Source of the DNA: Faecalibacterium gallinarum
GTDB taxonomy: Bacteria > Bacillota > Clostridia > Oscillospirales > Ruminococcaceae
NCBI RefSeq assembly: GCF_022180365.1
Contig: NZ_BQKV01000037.1
Span: forward strand, 1 to 61,950
Direction of reading: 5' to 3'
Length of the DNA stretch: 61,950 nt
Shown: positions 44,372-53,041 of the stretch, piece by piece
Position numbering within the stretch: position 1 is the first letter of the stretch
Layout: each line of letters starts with the position of its first letter
The notes under the pieces: generated by a model
What the model was told of the DNA's origin: nothing
The model's input: the letters and a program-made list of their open reading frames with translations, nothing else
Database searches by the model: none
Translations under genes and position numbers: made by a program

Positions 44372-46417
44372 ATGAATAAAACGACCTGCACAGCATACAC
44401 CGAGTTTCTGCCCATCTGCCGGGAGGATATGGCCCGGCGGGGCTGGGACGAGCTGGATTTCGTGGTGGTGGGCGGCGACGCCTATGTGGACCACCCCAGC
44501 TTCGGCACCGCCATCATCAGCCGCCTTTTGGAGGCCGAGGGCTACCGGGTGGGGGTGCTGGCCCAGCCCCGGTATACCGACTGCGAGGACTTCAAGCGGT
44601 TCGGCAAACCCAAATACGGCTTTTTCATCGGCGGCGGCAACGTGGACAGCATGGTCAGCCACTACTCGGTGGCCAAGATCGCCCGGGCCGAGGACGAATA
44701 TTCCCCCGGCGGCAAGGCGGGGGCCCGCCCCGACCGGAGCGCCACCGTCTACACCAAACTGGCCAAAGAGGCCTACCCCGACCTGCCGGTGATCCTGGGC
44801 GGGCTGGAAGCCTCCCTGCGGCGGTTCGCCCACTACGACTACTGGCTGGACACCGTCCTGCCCAGCATCGCTGAGGACTCGGGGGCGGACCTCATCAGCT
44901 TCGGCATGGGAGAGCACCAGACGGTGGAGATCGCCCGCCGCCTGGCCGCCGGGGAATCCATCGAGACCATCACCGACGTGAACGGCACCTGCTACATGAC
45001 CGATTTCGACCACCTGCCCGCCCGGTATGTGGAGTGCGCGGGGTACAAAAAGGTCGCCTCGGATAAAGTGGCCTACGCCAAGGCCTGCCGGATCCAGATG
45101 GACAACCAGGATGTGGTCAGCGGCCAGATCATCGTCCAGAAACAGAGCGAGAAATATCTCGTCCAGAACCTGCCCGCCAAACCCCTGGTGCGGTGGGAGC
45201 TGGATAAAGTTTACGCCCTGCCCTACACCCGGCGGTATCACCCCATCTATGAGGCCATGGGGGGCGTGCCCGCCATCCGGGAGGTGCAGTTCTCCATCAT
45301 CCAGAACCGTGGGTGCTTCGGCGGCTGCAACTTCTGCGCCATCCAGCTCCACCAGGGCCGCCGGGTCACCAGCCGCAGCGCCGACAGCATTGTGGCCGAG
45401 GCCGAGCGGATGACCCACGAGCCCGATTTCAAGGGCTATATCCACGACATCGGCGGCCCGACGGCAAACTTCCGGTTCCCCTCCTGCCGGGAACAGATGC
45501 TCAAGGGAATGTGCACCGGCGGCAAGCACTGCCTGGCGCCCCAGGCCTGCCCCCACCTGATCGTGGACCACAGCGATTATCTGAACATCCTCCGCCGGGT
45601 GCGCCAGCTGCCCGGGGTCAAAAAGGTGTTCGTCCGCAGCGGCATCCGGTTTGACTACCTGATGGCCGACCCCGACGAGACCTTCTTCAAAGAGCTGGTG
45701 GAGCACCACGTCTCGGGCCAGCTGAAGGTGGCCCCCGAGCACTGCGCCCCCAACACCCTGGCCTATATGGGCAAACCCCCCATCGAGGTCTTTAACAAGT
45801 TCAAGGATAAGTTCTACGAGCTGAGCAAGAAGGCGGGCAAAAAGCAATACCTGGTGCCCTACCTCATGTCCAGCCACCCGGGCAGCACCCTCAAGGACGC
45901 GGTCTATCTGGCCGAGTACCTCTACAAAAACCACATGCGGCCCGAGCAGGTCCAGGACTTTTACCCCACCCCCGGCACCGTCAGCACCTGTATGTTCTAC
46001 ACCGGCCTCGACCCCTACACCCTCAAGCCGGTGTTTGTGGAAAAGACCGCCGAGGGCAAAGCCCTCCAGCGGGCGCTGCTCCAGTACTACGAGCCCCGGA
46101 ACGCCGAAAAGGTGGTGAAGGCCCTCAAGATGACCCACCGGGAGGACCTGATCCCCCTGCTGGTGCCCGCCGAGGGCCGCCGGGCCGTCCAGCGGAGCGC
46201 CAAGCGGGCAGGGGAGAGCCCCGAGGTGACCATCCATCCCGACGGCAGCTACACCGTCCGCCACGGCCAAAAGGGGAAAAAGCCCGCCGCCCCGGCGGTG
46301 GCCCCGGGGGCACGGTTTGCGCCCCGGACCAAACCCATCAAGAAAAAAGCCGAGGGCGGCCCCGCTGCCCCCGGGAAGGAGAACGCAAAAGCATGGAATT
46401 CCAAAAAGAAAAAGTAA
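44372..46417 (+). CDS. YgiQ family radical SAM protein
   Basis: A 681-aa protein with the radical SAM cluster motif CFGGCNFCAI near residue 315, flanked by the YgiQ N-terminal B12-binding-like domain (DFVVVGGDAYVDHPSFG) and C-terminal DUF3362-type region. The reaction is unknown. The C-terminal 60 residues are Lys/Pro/Ala-rich. Its 3' end overlaps the next gene by 25 bases. GC content returns to the chromosomal level from its first codons. Confidence 0.93.
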   Translation: MNKTTCTAYTEFLPICREDMARRGWDELDFVVVGGDAYVDHPSFGTAIISRLLEAEGYRVGVLAQPRYTDCEDFKRFGKPKYGFFIGGGNVDSMVSHYSVAKIARAEDEYSPGGKAGARPDRSATVYTKLAKEAYPDLPVILGGLEASLRRFAHYDYWLDTVLPSIAEDSGADLISFGMGEHQTVEIARRLAAGESIETITDVNGTCYMTDFDHLPARYVECAGYKKVASDKVAYAKACRIQMDNQDVVSGQIIVQKQSEKYLVQNLPAKPLVRWELDKVYALPYTRRYHPIYEAMGGVPAIREVQFSIIQNRGCFGGCNFCAIQLHQGRRVTSRSADSIVAEAERMTHEPDFKGYIHDIGGPTANFRFPSCREQMLKGMCTGGKHCLAPQACPHLIVDHSDYLNILRRVRQLPGVKKVFVRSGIRFDYLMADPDETFFKELVEHHVSGQLKVAPEHCAPNTLAYMGKPPIEVFNKFKDKFYELSKKAGKKQYLVPYLMSSHPGSTLKDAVYLAEYLYKNHMRPEQVQDFYPTPGTVSTCMFYTGLDPYTLKPVFVEKTAEGKALQRALLQYYEPRNAEKVVKALKMTHREDLIPLLVPAEGRRAVQRSAKRAGESPEVTIHPDGSYTVRHGQKGKKPAAPAVAPGARFAPRTKPIKKKAEGGPAAPGKENAKAWNSKKKK

Positions 46418-47541
46418 CCCGCCCCGGGCTTTGGGCCCGGCTGGCGGCCCTGGCCCTTTCCTTTGTGCTGGCCCTGAGCCTTGGCGGCTGTTCCGACCTG
46501 GCGGGGGCCGTGGGGGATCTGGCGGGCCAGAACACCCCCAGCGCCCCCGTCACCGGGACCGAGGTCTCGGGGAATTTTGAGATGCACTTCATCGACGTGG
46601 GCCAGGCCCTCAGCGTCCTGGTCACCTGCGACGGGGTGAGCATGCTCTACGACGGCGGCAACGTGGACGACGGCAGCCTCGTGGTCTCCTACCTCCAGAA
46701 CCAGGGGGTGGAGCGGCTGGAATACGTCTTTTGCAGCCACGCCCACGAGGACCATGTGGGGGGCCTGGCGGCGGCGCTGGCGGCCATCCCGGCGGGGCAT
46801 GTCTACGCCCCGGTGACCTCGGCGGACACCAAATGCTTCTCCGATTTCGTCAAGTACACCCAGCAGCAGGGCCTCGCGATAGAAGTGCCCGCCGTGGGCA
46901 CCACCTGGGCTCTGGGCGGGGCCACCGTCCAGCTTCTCGGCCCGGTGGCCCAGTACGACGACACCAACGACACCTCCCTGGTGCTGCGGATTGACTACGG
47001 CCAGACCAGTTTCCTCCTCACCGGCGACATGGAGTCGGACGCGGAGAAAGACCTGGTCGAGAGCGGGGCCAACCTGGATGTGGACGTCTTACAGGTGGGG
47101 CACCACGGCTCCGAGACTTCCACCAGCTATGTCTTTTTGAATGAGGTCCTGCCCGAGATGGGCGTGATCTCGGTGGGGACCGGCAACAGCTACGGCCACC
47201 CCCACGAGGCGGCCCTGAGCCGTCTGCGGGACGCCGGGGTGGACGTTTACCGCACCGACCTGATGGGCACCATCACCATCGCCAGCGACGGGACCAACTA
47301 CACCGTGGGCAGCGAGCATTATGTGCCCACCGAACAGCAGAACCCCACCCTCACCGACGGCAGCGGCCAGATGGCCGCGAGTACCCCGGCCGAGACCACT
47401 TACATCGGCAATGTAAACTCCAAGAAGTTCCATCTGCCCACCTGCCCGAACCTGCCCGCCGAGCAGAACCAGATTCTTTTCTCGAGTTATGACCAGGCCA
47501 TCGCCGAGGGGTACAGCCCCTGCGGTACCTGCCTGAAATAA
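46393..47541 (+). CDS. ComEC/Rec2-like metallo-beta-lactamase-fold lipoprotein
   Basis: A 382-aa exported protein. Signal peptide ends in LSLGGCSD, a lipobox with lipidated Cys near residue 34. The metallo-hydrolase core has SHAHEDHVGG, then GDMESDAE and VGHHGSETS, the pattern of the ComEC C-terminal nuclease-like domain. The last 45 residues (YIGNVNSKKFHLPTC, PCGTCLK) resemble the Ada-type metal-binding motif seen in secreted nucleases. A surface DNase or phosphodiesterase is plausible. Translationally coupled to ygiQ. Confidence 0.85.
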   Translation: MEFQKEKVTRPGLWARLAALALSFVLALSLGGCSDLAGAVGDLAGQNTPSAPVTGTEVSGNFEMHFIDVGQALSVLVTCDGVSMLYDGGNVDDGSLVVSYLQNQGVERLEYVFCSHAHEDHVGGLAAALAAIPAGHVYAPVTSADTKCFSDFVKYTQQQGLAIEVPAVGTTWALGGATVQLLGPVAQYDDTNDTSLVLRIDYGQTSFLLTGDMESDAEKDLVESGANLDVDVLQVGHHGSETSTSYVFLNEVLPEMGVISVGTGNSYGHPHEAALSRLRDAGVDVYRTDLMGTITIASDGTNYTVGSEHYVPTEQQNPTLTDGSGQMAASTPAETTYIGNVNSKKFHLPTCPNLPAEQNQILFSSYDQAIAEGYSPCGTCLK

Positions 47542-47545
47542 GGTC

Positions 47546-47582
47546 TAAAATCCCTCCGGCCCCCGCCGGGGGGATTTTTTCG
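47546..47582 (+). terminator. Terminator of the ygiQ-lipoprotein unit
   Basis: AATCCC.CCGGC pairs with GCCGG.GGGATT, followed by TTTTTT. Confidence 0.85.
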
Positions 47583-47603
47583 GCTGTGGGGAAAAACGGA
47601 AAA

Positions 47604-47632
47604 TTGATTTCCGGTCCTCCCCGCTGTATAAT
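47604..47632 (+). promoter_or_regulatory. Promoter of the methionine synthase pair
   Basis: TTGATT, 17-base spacer, perfect TATAAT. No cobalamin or SAM riboswitch was seen in the short leader. Confidence 0.8.
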
Positions 47633-47660
47633 GGAAACCATTACAAAAAGGGGGTGCGGT

Positions 47661-48341
47661 ATGCAGAAGAATATCCCTTGCCCGCTGGGGGTGGAACTCC
47701 CGGCACAGATCGACCTGGTGGAGGCGGCCCGGTATTTCGGGGCCCGGGGCCAGCCCGACCCCGGCACACTGGCTCTCTTGGAGCGGTGCGCCGGGCCTTT
47801 GCTGAAAGCCGCCGCCCCCCGGGCGGTCTGGCTGCGGGCCGGGCGGGAATCGCTCTCCGGCCTGATTCGGGGCAAAGACGCCGAGAAGCATCTGGCCGGC
47901 TGCGGAGAGTGCGTTCTGCTGGCCGTCACCCTGGGGGCCGGGGTGGATGAAGCCATCCGCCGGCTGGGGGTGGGGGACATCGCCGCCGGGGTGGCGGCGG
48001 ACGCCCTGGCCAGCGCCCTGGCGGAACAGGTCTGCGACGCCGCCGAGGCGGCCCTGCGGCAGCTGGCGGCGGGGGAGAGTCTCTATCTCACCGGGCGGTT
48101 TTCGCCGGGGTACGGGGACTGGCCCATCCAGGTCCAGCCCGAACTGGCCCGGCTGCTGGACACCCCCCGGCGGATCGGACTCTGCGTCACCGACAGCTTT
48201 TTGATGACCCCCCGCAAGAGCGTCACCGCCGTGTTGGGCCTGAGTGAACAGCCGGTCACCGGCTGGCGGGCCGGGTGCGGCCAGTGCGCCCTGCGGGAAA
48301 AATGCGAATACCGAAAGAGAGGACAGACCTGTGAAGGCTGA
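47661..48341 (+). CDS. Cobalamin-dependent methionine synthase reactivation domain protein
   Basis: A 226-aa stand-alone activation domain that binds SAM and re-methylates oxidised cobalamin on MetH. RFSPGYGDWPIQVQPELARLL matches the RxxxGYG SAM-binding core, and LCVTDSFLMTPRKSVTAVLG the following block. The C-terminus has a four-Cys cluster (CGQCALREKC, plus TC at the end) that may hold an iron-sulfur centre serving as the reducing input. It overlaps metH by 11 bases. Start chosen after the promoter. Confidence 0.9.
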   Translation: MQKNIPCPLGVELPAQIDLVEAARYFGARGQPDPGTLALLERCAGPLLKAAAPRAVWLRAGRESLSGLIRGKDAEKHLAGCGECVLLAVTLGAGVDEAIRRLGVGDIAAGVAADALASALAEQVCDAAEAALRQLAAGESLYLTGRFSPGYGDWPIQVQPELARLLDTPRRIGLCVTDSFLMTPRKSVTAVLGLSEQPVTGWRAGCGQCALREKCEYRKRGQTCEG

Positions 48342-50751
48342 AGATTTATTCAAACAAGACAATACCCTCCTGCTGGACGGCGGCATGGGCACCATGCTCC
48401 AGGCGGCGGGGCTGGCCCTGGGGGAGAAACCCGAGGCCCTCAACTTGAAAGACCCCGCCCTGATCGAGAGCATCCACGCCCGGTATGCGGCGGCGGGCAG
48501 CGCCATCCTCAACGCCAACACCTTCGGCGCCTCGGCCCATAAGCTGGCGGGCACCGGCTATACGGTGGAACAGGTCATCGCCGCGGGCATCGGCTGCGCC
48601 AAGCGGGCGGCGGCGCCCTATGGCGCCCTGGTGGCCCTGGATGTGGGCCCTCTGGGGGAACTGCTGGAACCCTCCGGAACCCTGGCCTTTGAGGATGCGG
48701 TGGAGGAATACGCCCGGATCGTCCGGGCCGGCGTGGCCGCCGGGGCGGATCTGGTTTTTTTCGAGACCTTCACCGATCTCTATGAGCTGAAAGCCGCCCT
48801 CCTGGCCTGCAAGGAGAACTGTGATCTGCCCATCCTGGCCAGCATGAGCTTCGAGGCCGGGGGACGGACCTTCACCGGCTGCACGGTGGAGAGTTTCGCC
48901 GCTACCGCCCGGGGCCTCGGGGCGGACGCCCTGGGCATCAACTGCAGTTTGGGGCCCAAGGAGATTTTCCCCATGGCCCAGCGGCTGGCGGCCGCTCTGC
49001 CGGGGGATTACCCGGTGTTTGTCAAACCCAACGCCGGGCTGCCCCGGGCCGACGGCAGCGGCTACGACGTCACCCCCCAGCTCTTCGCCCATCAGATGAA
49101 GCCCTACCGGGCCCTGGGGCTCTTTGCGGCGGGGGGGTGCTGCGGCACCACCCCCGACTATATCCGGCTTTTGAACTCGGTCTTTGCGGGCTGCCAGCCG
49201 GGCCGGGAGGCTCACCCCATGCCCTCGGTGCTCTGCACCCCGGTGGACTGCGTCACGGTGGACGGGATCACGGTAGTAGGGGAGCGGATCAACCCCACCG
49301 GCAAAAAGCGGTTCCAGCAGGCCGTCCGGGAGGGGGACATGAATTACCTTTTGGAAGTGGCGGTCAGCCAGGCCGAGAGCGGCGCGGCGGTGCTGGATGT
49401 GAACGTGGGCGTCCCCGGGGTGGACGAGCCCGCAGTCATGGCCCGGGCCATCAAGGCCATCCAGAGCGTGGTCAGCCTGCCCTTGCAGCTGGACAGCTCG
49501 AACCCCGAGGCCCTGGCCCGGGGCCTGCGGGTCTACAACGGCAAACCCATCGTCAACTCGGTGAACGGGGAGCGGGCGGTGCTGGAAAAGATTCTCCCCC
49601 TCTGCAAAAAATACGGCGCGGCGGTGGTGGGCCTGACCCTGGACGAGAACGGCATCCCCAAGGAGGCCGCCCGCCGGGTGGAGATCGCCCGCCGGATTCG
49701 GGATGCGGCCCTAGAAGCCGGCATCCCCCGGGAGGACATCTATATCGACTGCCTGACCTTGACCGCCAGTGCCCAGCAGGAGGACGTTCTGGCCACCGTC
49801 CAGGCCCTGCGAGAGTGCAAAGAGACTCTCGGGGTGCGGACGGTGCTGGGGGTCTCCAACATCAGCTTCGGGCTGCCCTGCCGCCCCTACCTGAACACCA
49901 CATTCCTTACCATGGCCATGTCCGCCGGGCTGGACCTGGCCATTATGAACCCCGCCAGCGAGGAGATGATGGCGGCGGTCTACGCCTATAACGTCCTGAC
50001 CAATCGGGACAAGCAGAGCGCGGCCTACATTGCCCGGTATGCGGGCCGGACCCTGCCCCAGGCGGCGGCCGCCGCAGCCCCGTCTGCCCCCGCCCCGGCG
50101 GAAGGGGCAGAGCCCGGGGGAATCTATGCCCCCCTGATGAAGGCGGTGGAGCAGGGCCTGAAAGGGGAGGCCGCGGCCCAGACCCGGGCCCTGCTGGCCG
50201 AGAAGGAGCCTCTGGCAGTGGTGGACGAGGCGCTGATCCCTGCCCTGGACGTGGTGGGGGCCAAGTACGAGAAAGGGACCCTCTTTTTGCCCCAGCTGCT
50301 CCAGGCCGCCAGCGCGGCCCAGAGCGCCTTTGAGGAGATCAAGACCGCCATCGCCAAAAACGGCGCCGCAGGCGGGAGCAAAGGCCGGATCCTCCTGGCC
50401 ACCGTCAAGGGGGATGTCCACGACATCGGCAAGAACATCGTCCGGGTGATCCTGGAGAATTACGGCTTCGAGGTGATCGACCTGGGCCGGGATGTGCCGG
50501 TGGAAGCGGTGGTGGAAACCGCCCGGGAGAAAGAGATCCATCTGGTGGGCCTCTCGGCCCTGATGACCACCACTTTAAAGAGCATGGAAGAGACCATCGC
50601 GGCGCTCCACGCGGCGGGCCTCGACTGCAAGGTGATGGTAGGGGGCGCCGTCCTCACCGAGAGCTACGCCAAACAGATCGGCGCCGACTGGTACGCCAAA
50701 GACGCCAAGCAGAGCGCCGACATCGCCCGGGCTTTCTTCGGCGTATCGTAA
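48331..50751 (+). CDS. metH: Cobalamin-dependent methionine synthase without activation domain
   Basis: An 806-aa enzyme moving methyl from methyl-tetrahydrofolate via cobalamin to homocysteine. The homocysteine domain (about 1-290) has zinc Cys in GINCSLGPKE and GGCCGTTPDY. The pterin domain (300-570) has ERINPTGKKRF, and the cap plus Rossmann B12 domain (600-806) has DVHDIGKNIV. The fourth, SAM-binding domain of E. coli MetH is absent and encoded by the gene just upstream. Start GTG with AGAGAGGACAGACCT upstream. Confidence 0.95.
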   Translation: MKAEDLFKQDNTLLLDGGMGTMLQAAGLALGEKPEALNLKDPALIESIHARYAAAGSAILNANTFGASAHKLAGTGYTVEQVIAAGIGCAKRAAAPYGALVALDVGPLGELLEPSGTLAFEDAVEEYARIVRAGVAAGADLVFFETFTDLYELKAALLACKENCDLPILASMSFEAGGRTFTGCTVESFAATARGLGADALGINCSLGPKEIFPMAQRLAAALPGDYPVFVKPNAGLPRADGSGYDVTPQLFAHQMKPYRALGLFAAGGCCGTTPDYIRLLNSVFAGCQPGREAHPMPSVLCTPVDCVTVDGITVVGERINPTGKKRFQQAVREGDMNYLLEVAVSQAESGAAVLDVNVGVPGVDEPAVMARAIKAIQSVVSLPLQLDSSNPEALARGLRVYNGKPIVNSVNGERAVLEKILPLCKKYGAAVVGLTLDENGIPKEAARRVEIARRIRDAALEAGIPREDIYIDCLTLTASAQQEDVLATVQALRECKETLGVRTVLGVSNISFGLPCRPYLNTTFLTMAMSAGLDLAIMNPASEEMMAAVYAYNVLTNRDKQSAAYIARYAGRTLPQAAAAAAPSAPAPAEGAEPGGIYAPLMKAVEQGLKGEAAAQTRALLAEKEPLAVVDEALIPALDVVGAKYEKGTLFLPQLLQAASAAQSAFEEIKTAIAKNGAAGGSKGRILLATVKGDVHDIGKNIVRVILENYGFEVIDLGRDVPVEAVVETAREKEIHLVGLSALMTTTLKSMEETIAALHAAGLDCKVMVGGAVLTESYAKQIGADWYAKDAKQSADIARAFFGVS

Positions 50752-50778
50752 AAAAAGAAAAACGTATAGGACAGATCC

Positions 50779-50816
50779 TGCCCCGCATATCATGGAAGTG
50801 AGATGCGGGGTATGAT
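50779..50816 (+). terminator. Hairpin after metH
   Basis: CCCCGCATATCA pairs with TGAGATGCGGGG-type sequence, followed by a weak T-rich end. Confidence 0.5.
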
Positions 50817-50875
50817 TTTGCAATTCGTTCAAATTCACAACAAAAAACTGCCACATATTTCCGGTACAATAAGGG

Positions 50876-51112
50876 TGCAGTCAGGGAAGCAGGCCAAACA
50901 ACCCCAACATGGATTGCAAAGCACACTCCCGCCCGCCGAGGGCCCGCCCAGCCGGGGAGCCCCGCGGGATCAAATGATTTCCTGTTCCCCCGTCCATGCC
51001 AGGCAATCGCCGGACGGCGGACAGACTACCAACCCTCTCCTACACCCACAGGAGCTTTCATACAGACAGCGCCCGAGTTTTCCTCCTTTCTCGGGCGCTG
51101 TATTTTGTTTTA
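50876..51112 (+). ncRNA. Candidate structured non-coding RNA, about 235 nt
   Basis: No plausible protein gene exists in 50820-51215. A TACAAT -10 element (50865-50870, poor -35) precedes GC-rich sequence with nested arms TCCCGC/GCGGGA and GATTGC/GCAATC, small hairpins CGCCGGACGGCG and CTCCT..AGGAG, and a very strong terminator: ACAGCGCCCGAG (51066-51077) with CTCGGGCGCTGT (51090-51101) and T-run. Size fits 6S RNA, but I cannot show the central bubble, so family is open. Confidence 0.5.
51066..51112 (+). terminator. Strong terminator ending the candidate RNA
   Basis: A perfect 12-bp stem with a 12-base loop followed by ATTTTGTTTT. No protein gene ends just before it. Confidence 0.9.
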
Positions 51113-51131
51113 AAAAACTTGAAAAAAGTGC

Positions 51132-51159
51132 TTGACATTTTCCTTGCCCGTGGTATAAT
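51132..51159 (+). promoter_or_regulatory. Promoter of tRNA-Leu(CAG)
   Basis: Perfect TTGACA and TATAAT with a 16-base spacer. Confidence 0.85.
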
Positions 51160-51215
51160 GACAAATGTTCCGAGCGACGCGAACACAAAACGCAAACGGA
51201 ACGACAACGAAATAT

Positions 51216-51302
51216 GCGGATATGGCGGAATTGGCAGACGCGTTAGATTCAGGTTCTAATCGGGGCAACTCGGTGGAGGTTCAAGTCCTCTTATCCGCAC
51301 CA
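51216..51302 (+). tRNA. tRNA-Leu (anticodon CAG)
   Basis: Acceptor GCGGATA pairs with TATCCGC, followed by A and encoded CCA. The anticodon loop is TTCAGGT, giving CAG for CUG codons. A long variable arm CGGGGCAACTCGG marks it as leucine. It is the last clear chromosomal gene before the accessory region. Confidence 0.96.
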
Positions 51303-51310
51303 AAGAAACA

Positions 51311-51362
51311 AAATCCGAACCTTTTTCCTGTGGGAGAAGGGTTCGGGTTTTTGATTTTTTTA
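51311..51362 (+). terminator. Terminator of tRNA-Leu(CAG)
   Basis: TCCGAACC pairs with GGGTTCGG, followed by TTTTTGATTTTTTT. Confidence 0.8.
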
Positions 51363-51818
51363 GGATCATGAAGCAGAGCGGTCTTAGGCGTATGATAAAC
51401 AATCTCCTACGGCCTCCTTTTGTGAAGCTGCCGGAGGCTATCTTGTTTCTTCTAATTTGGGTTGTTTTGCGCCTGTGCAGGTGTTCCCCATTGGGATGCA
51501 CTGGGCGGCGCGAATAGTCAATCCCTGCACACCATACCTCTAGTGCTTACAAGGGAGGAAGCTATTCAAAGAGGCTAGTATAGTGAAAAACATCACCATC
51601 TCAGTAGACCATATTGTTGAAGTTCTATTTTTTCCAGTATGAAGATCACCAAAAAAGACAAATTCCCGCAGCTTTCGCTCGATGATTGTAAATGTAAGGA
51701 GAAGCTTTTTACATAGAAGAATTTTCTCAAAGTGAAAATTTAGACTTTATTATTAATTCAAACTGTATTATAATATAGTTGATAATGTAGTGAAAAGTTC
51801 AACCAAAATAATGTTAAT
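51363..51818 (+). other. AT-rich stretch without a gene, possible remnant region
   Basis: This 456-bp stretch opens the accessory region. It has only short frames, among them two overlapping pieces near 51582-51716 (the second starts MKITKKDKFPQL) that read like a broken gene end. A TATAAT (51769-51774) upstream of the retron may be its promoter; the -35 hexamer is poor. No attachment repeat was found. Confidence 0.4.
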
Positions 51819-52715
51819 ATGCAAAATCGTTCAATAAAAAAGAAAGCCAGTAATACTTTAAAGGAAAAATCTGCAACCGTAGAAGATGTTGCACGTGTAC
51901 AACGTTTATTTGAAGAGAAAGGTTGGCCATTGGAATCCGGTGAATTTGATGACTTCTGTACAATGATCGCCAACTTGGCCAACGAAGCACAAAAAGAGTT
52001 GATCTTACAGCTATCCAAACGTTTTTGTTGGATTACCGCGAATGATTATTATCAAATGTTTGTGACAGCATTTGATCAGATGGTTAAAGCAAAAATTGGT
52101 GCTACTGTAAGAAAACTTACATTTACCATTCTTCCATTACTCCCGTCTGATAATGTGAATGATGTAAAAAGTGGACATTTTCTGTATTATTTAGTAAAAG
52201 CTCATTTGCCAAAGCTCCAAAAACAATATAAAGAAAAATGTGTCATCAGTTGTTTAGAAGGTGTTACAGCTATTATAGAAAATAATACTACTATGCAACT
52301 GAAAAAAATGTATAGCGATCCAGATATATTTATATGTCCTATAGATGACTATATTGGATCTGGAAATACCGTTTTGGATTGCTTGCATAATCTGGAGAGT
52401 TGGGGGATCCCAAAAGAAAAAATCACTTTTCTGGCTTTGGTATCACAAGAGCAGGGACTGAAAAAATGCGCCGATGAAGCTGTAAGTGTTTTTTCAACTA
52501 TGCAAATGAAAAGACAAATTACTGATTATCCCAATTCAGAGAAAAATACTCAAGTAATGACTGAAATTGAAGAATCTATTAATATTAAAGATGAATTTCG
52601 CTTTGGCTATGAGAAAAGTGAGGCGCTCGTCAAATTAGAGCATACTCCCAACAATACCTTTCCTGTATATTGGTTTACTAATAAGAACAGAAGGACGGTC
52701 CCGTTTCCTCGATAG
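51819..52715 (+). CDS. Retron effector: phosphoribosyltransferase-like protein
   Basis: A 298-aa protein, first gene of a retron operon. The PRPP-binding motif of type I phosphoribosyltransferases is readable as FICPIDDYIGSGNTVLDCL, with the acidic pair at about residues 176-177. The N-terminal 140 residues are helical and Lys-rich without a known motif. Retrons with a PRTase-like effector and a winged-helix partner form one of the described retron types (type III in the Mestre et al. scheme, from memory). It probably acts as the toxic effector held in check by RT-msDNA. No clear ribosome site. GC is far below the core genome. Confidence 0.75.
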   Translation: MQNRSIKKKASNTLKEKSATVEDVARVQRLFEEKGWPLESGEFDDFCTMIANLANEAQKELILQLSKRFCWITANDYYQMFVTAFDQMVKAKIGATVRKLTFTILPLLPSDNVNDVKSGHFLYYLVKAHLPKLQKQYKEKCVISCLEGVTAIIENNTTMQLKKMYSDPDIFICPIDDYIGSGNTVLDCLHNLESWGIPKEKITFLALVSQEQGLKKCADEAVSVFSTMQMKRQITDYPNSEKNTQVMTEIEESINIKDEFRFGYEKSEALVKLEHTPNNTFPVYWFTNKNRRTVPFPR

Positions 52716-52727
52716 TAGGTAATTGGT

Positions 52728-53027
52728 ATGAATGCTAGACTTTTGGTTAATATCATTATTTTGGCACAAGGCAATGCAAGTCTTACTAGCTTGAGAGAGC
52801 AGGGATATACTTATGCCCAAATTGCAAATGCAATCAGTGATGCAGAAGATATGGGATTTCTGGAACTTGTGAATAATAAGATCAGAGTCACAAATACAGG
52901 AAAAGAATACATTGAAAAAATAAATAAAACCCATTCTGCCGGAAGCGGTTTTTGGATTGTACCTCAAGGAAAAAATTATAGAAAACCTGTAGATAGAAAT
53001 TCCATTATTTTTAGAAAGAAAAAATAA
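52728..53027 (+). CDS. Retron accessory protein, winged-helix-like
   Basis: A 99-aa protein 12 bases after the effector gene. LLVNIIILAQGNASLTSLREQGYTYAQIANAISDAEDMGFLELVNNKIRVTNTGKEYI reads as helix-helix-recognition helix-wing, the pattern of a winged helix DNA-binding domain. The C-terminal 35 residues are basic and may be unstructured. It ends 14 bases before the retron RNA. In PRTase retrons such a protein accompanies the effector. Weak AGGT site before the ATG. Confidence 0.68.
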   Translation: MNARLLVNIIILAQGNASLTSLREQGYTYAQIANAISDAEDMGFLELVNNKIRVTNTGKEYIEKINKTHSAGSGFWIVPQGKNYRKPVDRNSIIFRKKK

Positions 53028-53041
53028 CATCAAATCTTGGT

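Noticed and set aside
47583-47660. Cobalamin riboswitch before the MetH pair
   Set aside because: The leader is under 30 bases after the promoter, far too short for this riboswitch.
50876-50910. SRP RNA gene
   Set aside because: GGGAAGCAGGCC only resembles the SRP motif; the GGAA tetraloop stem and the pairing partner are missing.
50803-51135. Open frame of 110 codons inside the candidate RNA
   Set aside because: No ribosome site, no domain, low-complexity composition, and it crosses a strong terminator hairpin.
51278-51302. Attachment-site duplication of the tRNA-Leu 3' end
   Set aside because: I looked for a second copy through the rest of the window and saw none.
51582-51716. Remnant of a recombinase C-terminus next to tRNA-Leu
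   Set aside because: Two short overlapping frames look like a broken gene end, but similarity to serine recombinases is too vague to claim.
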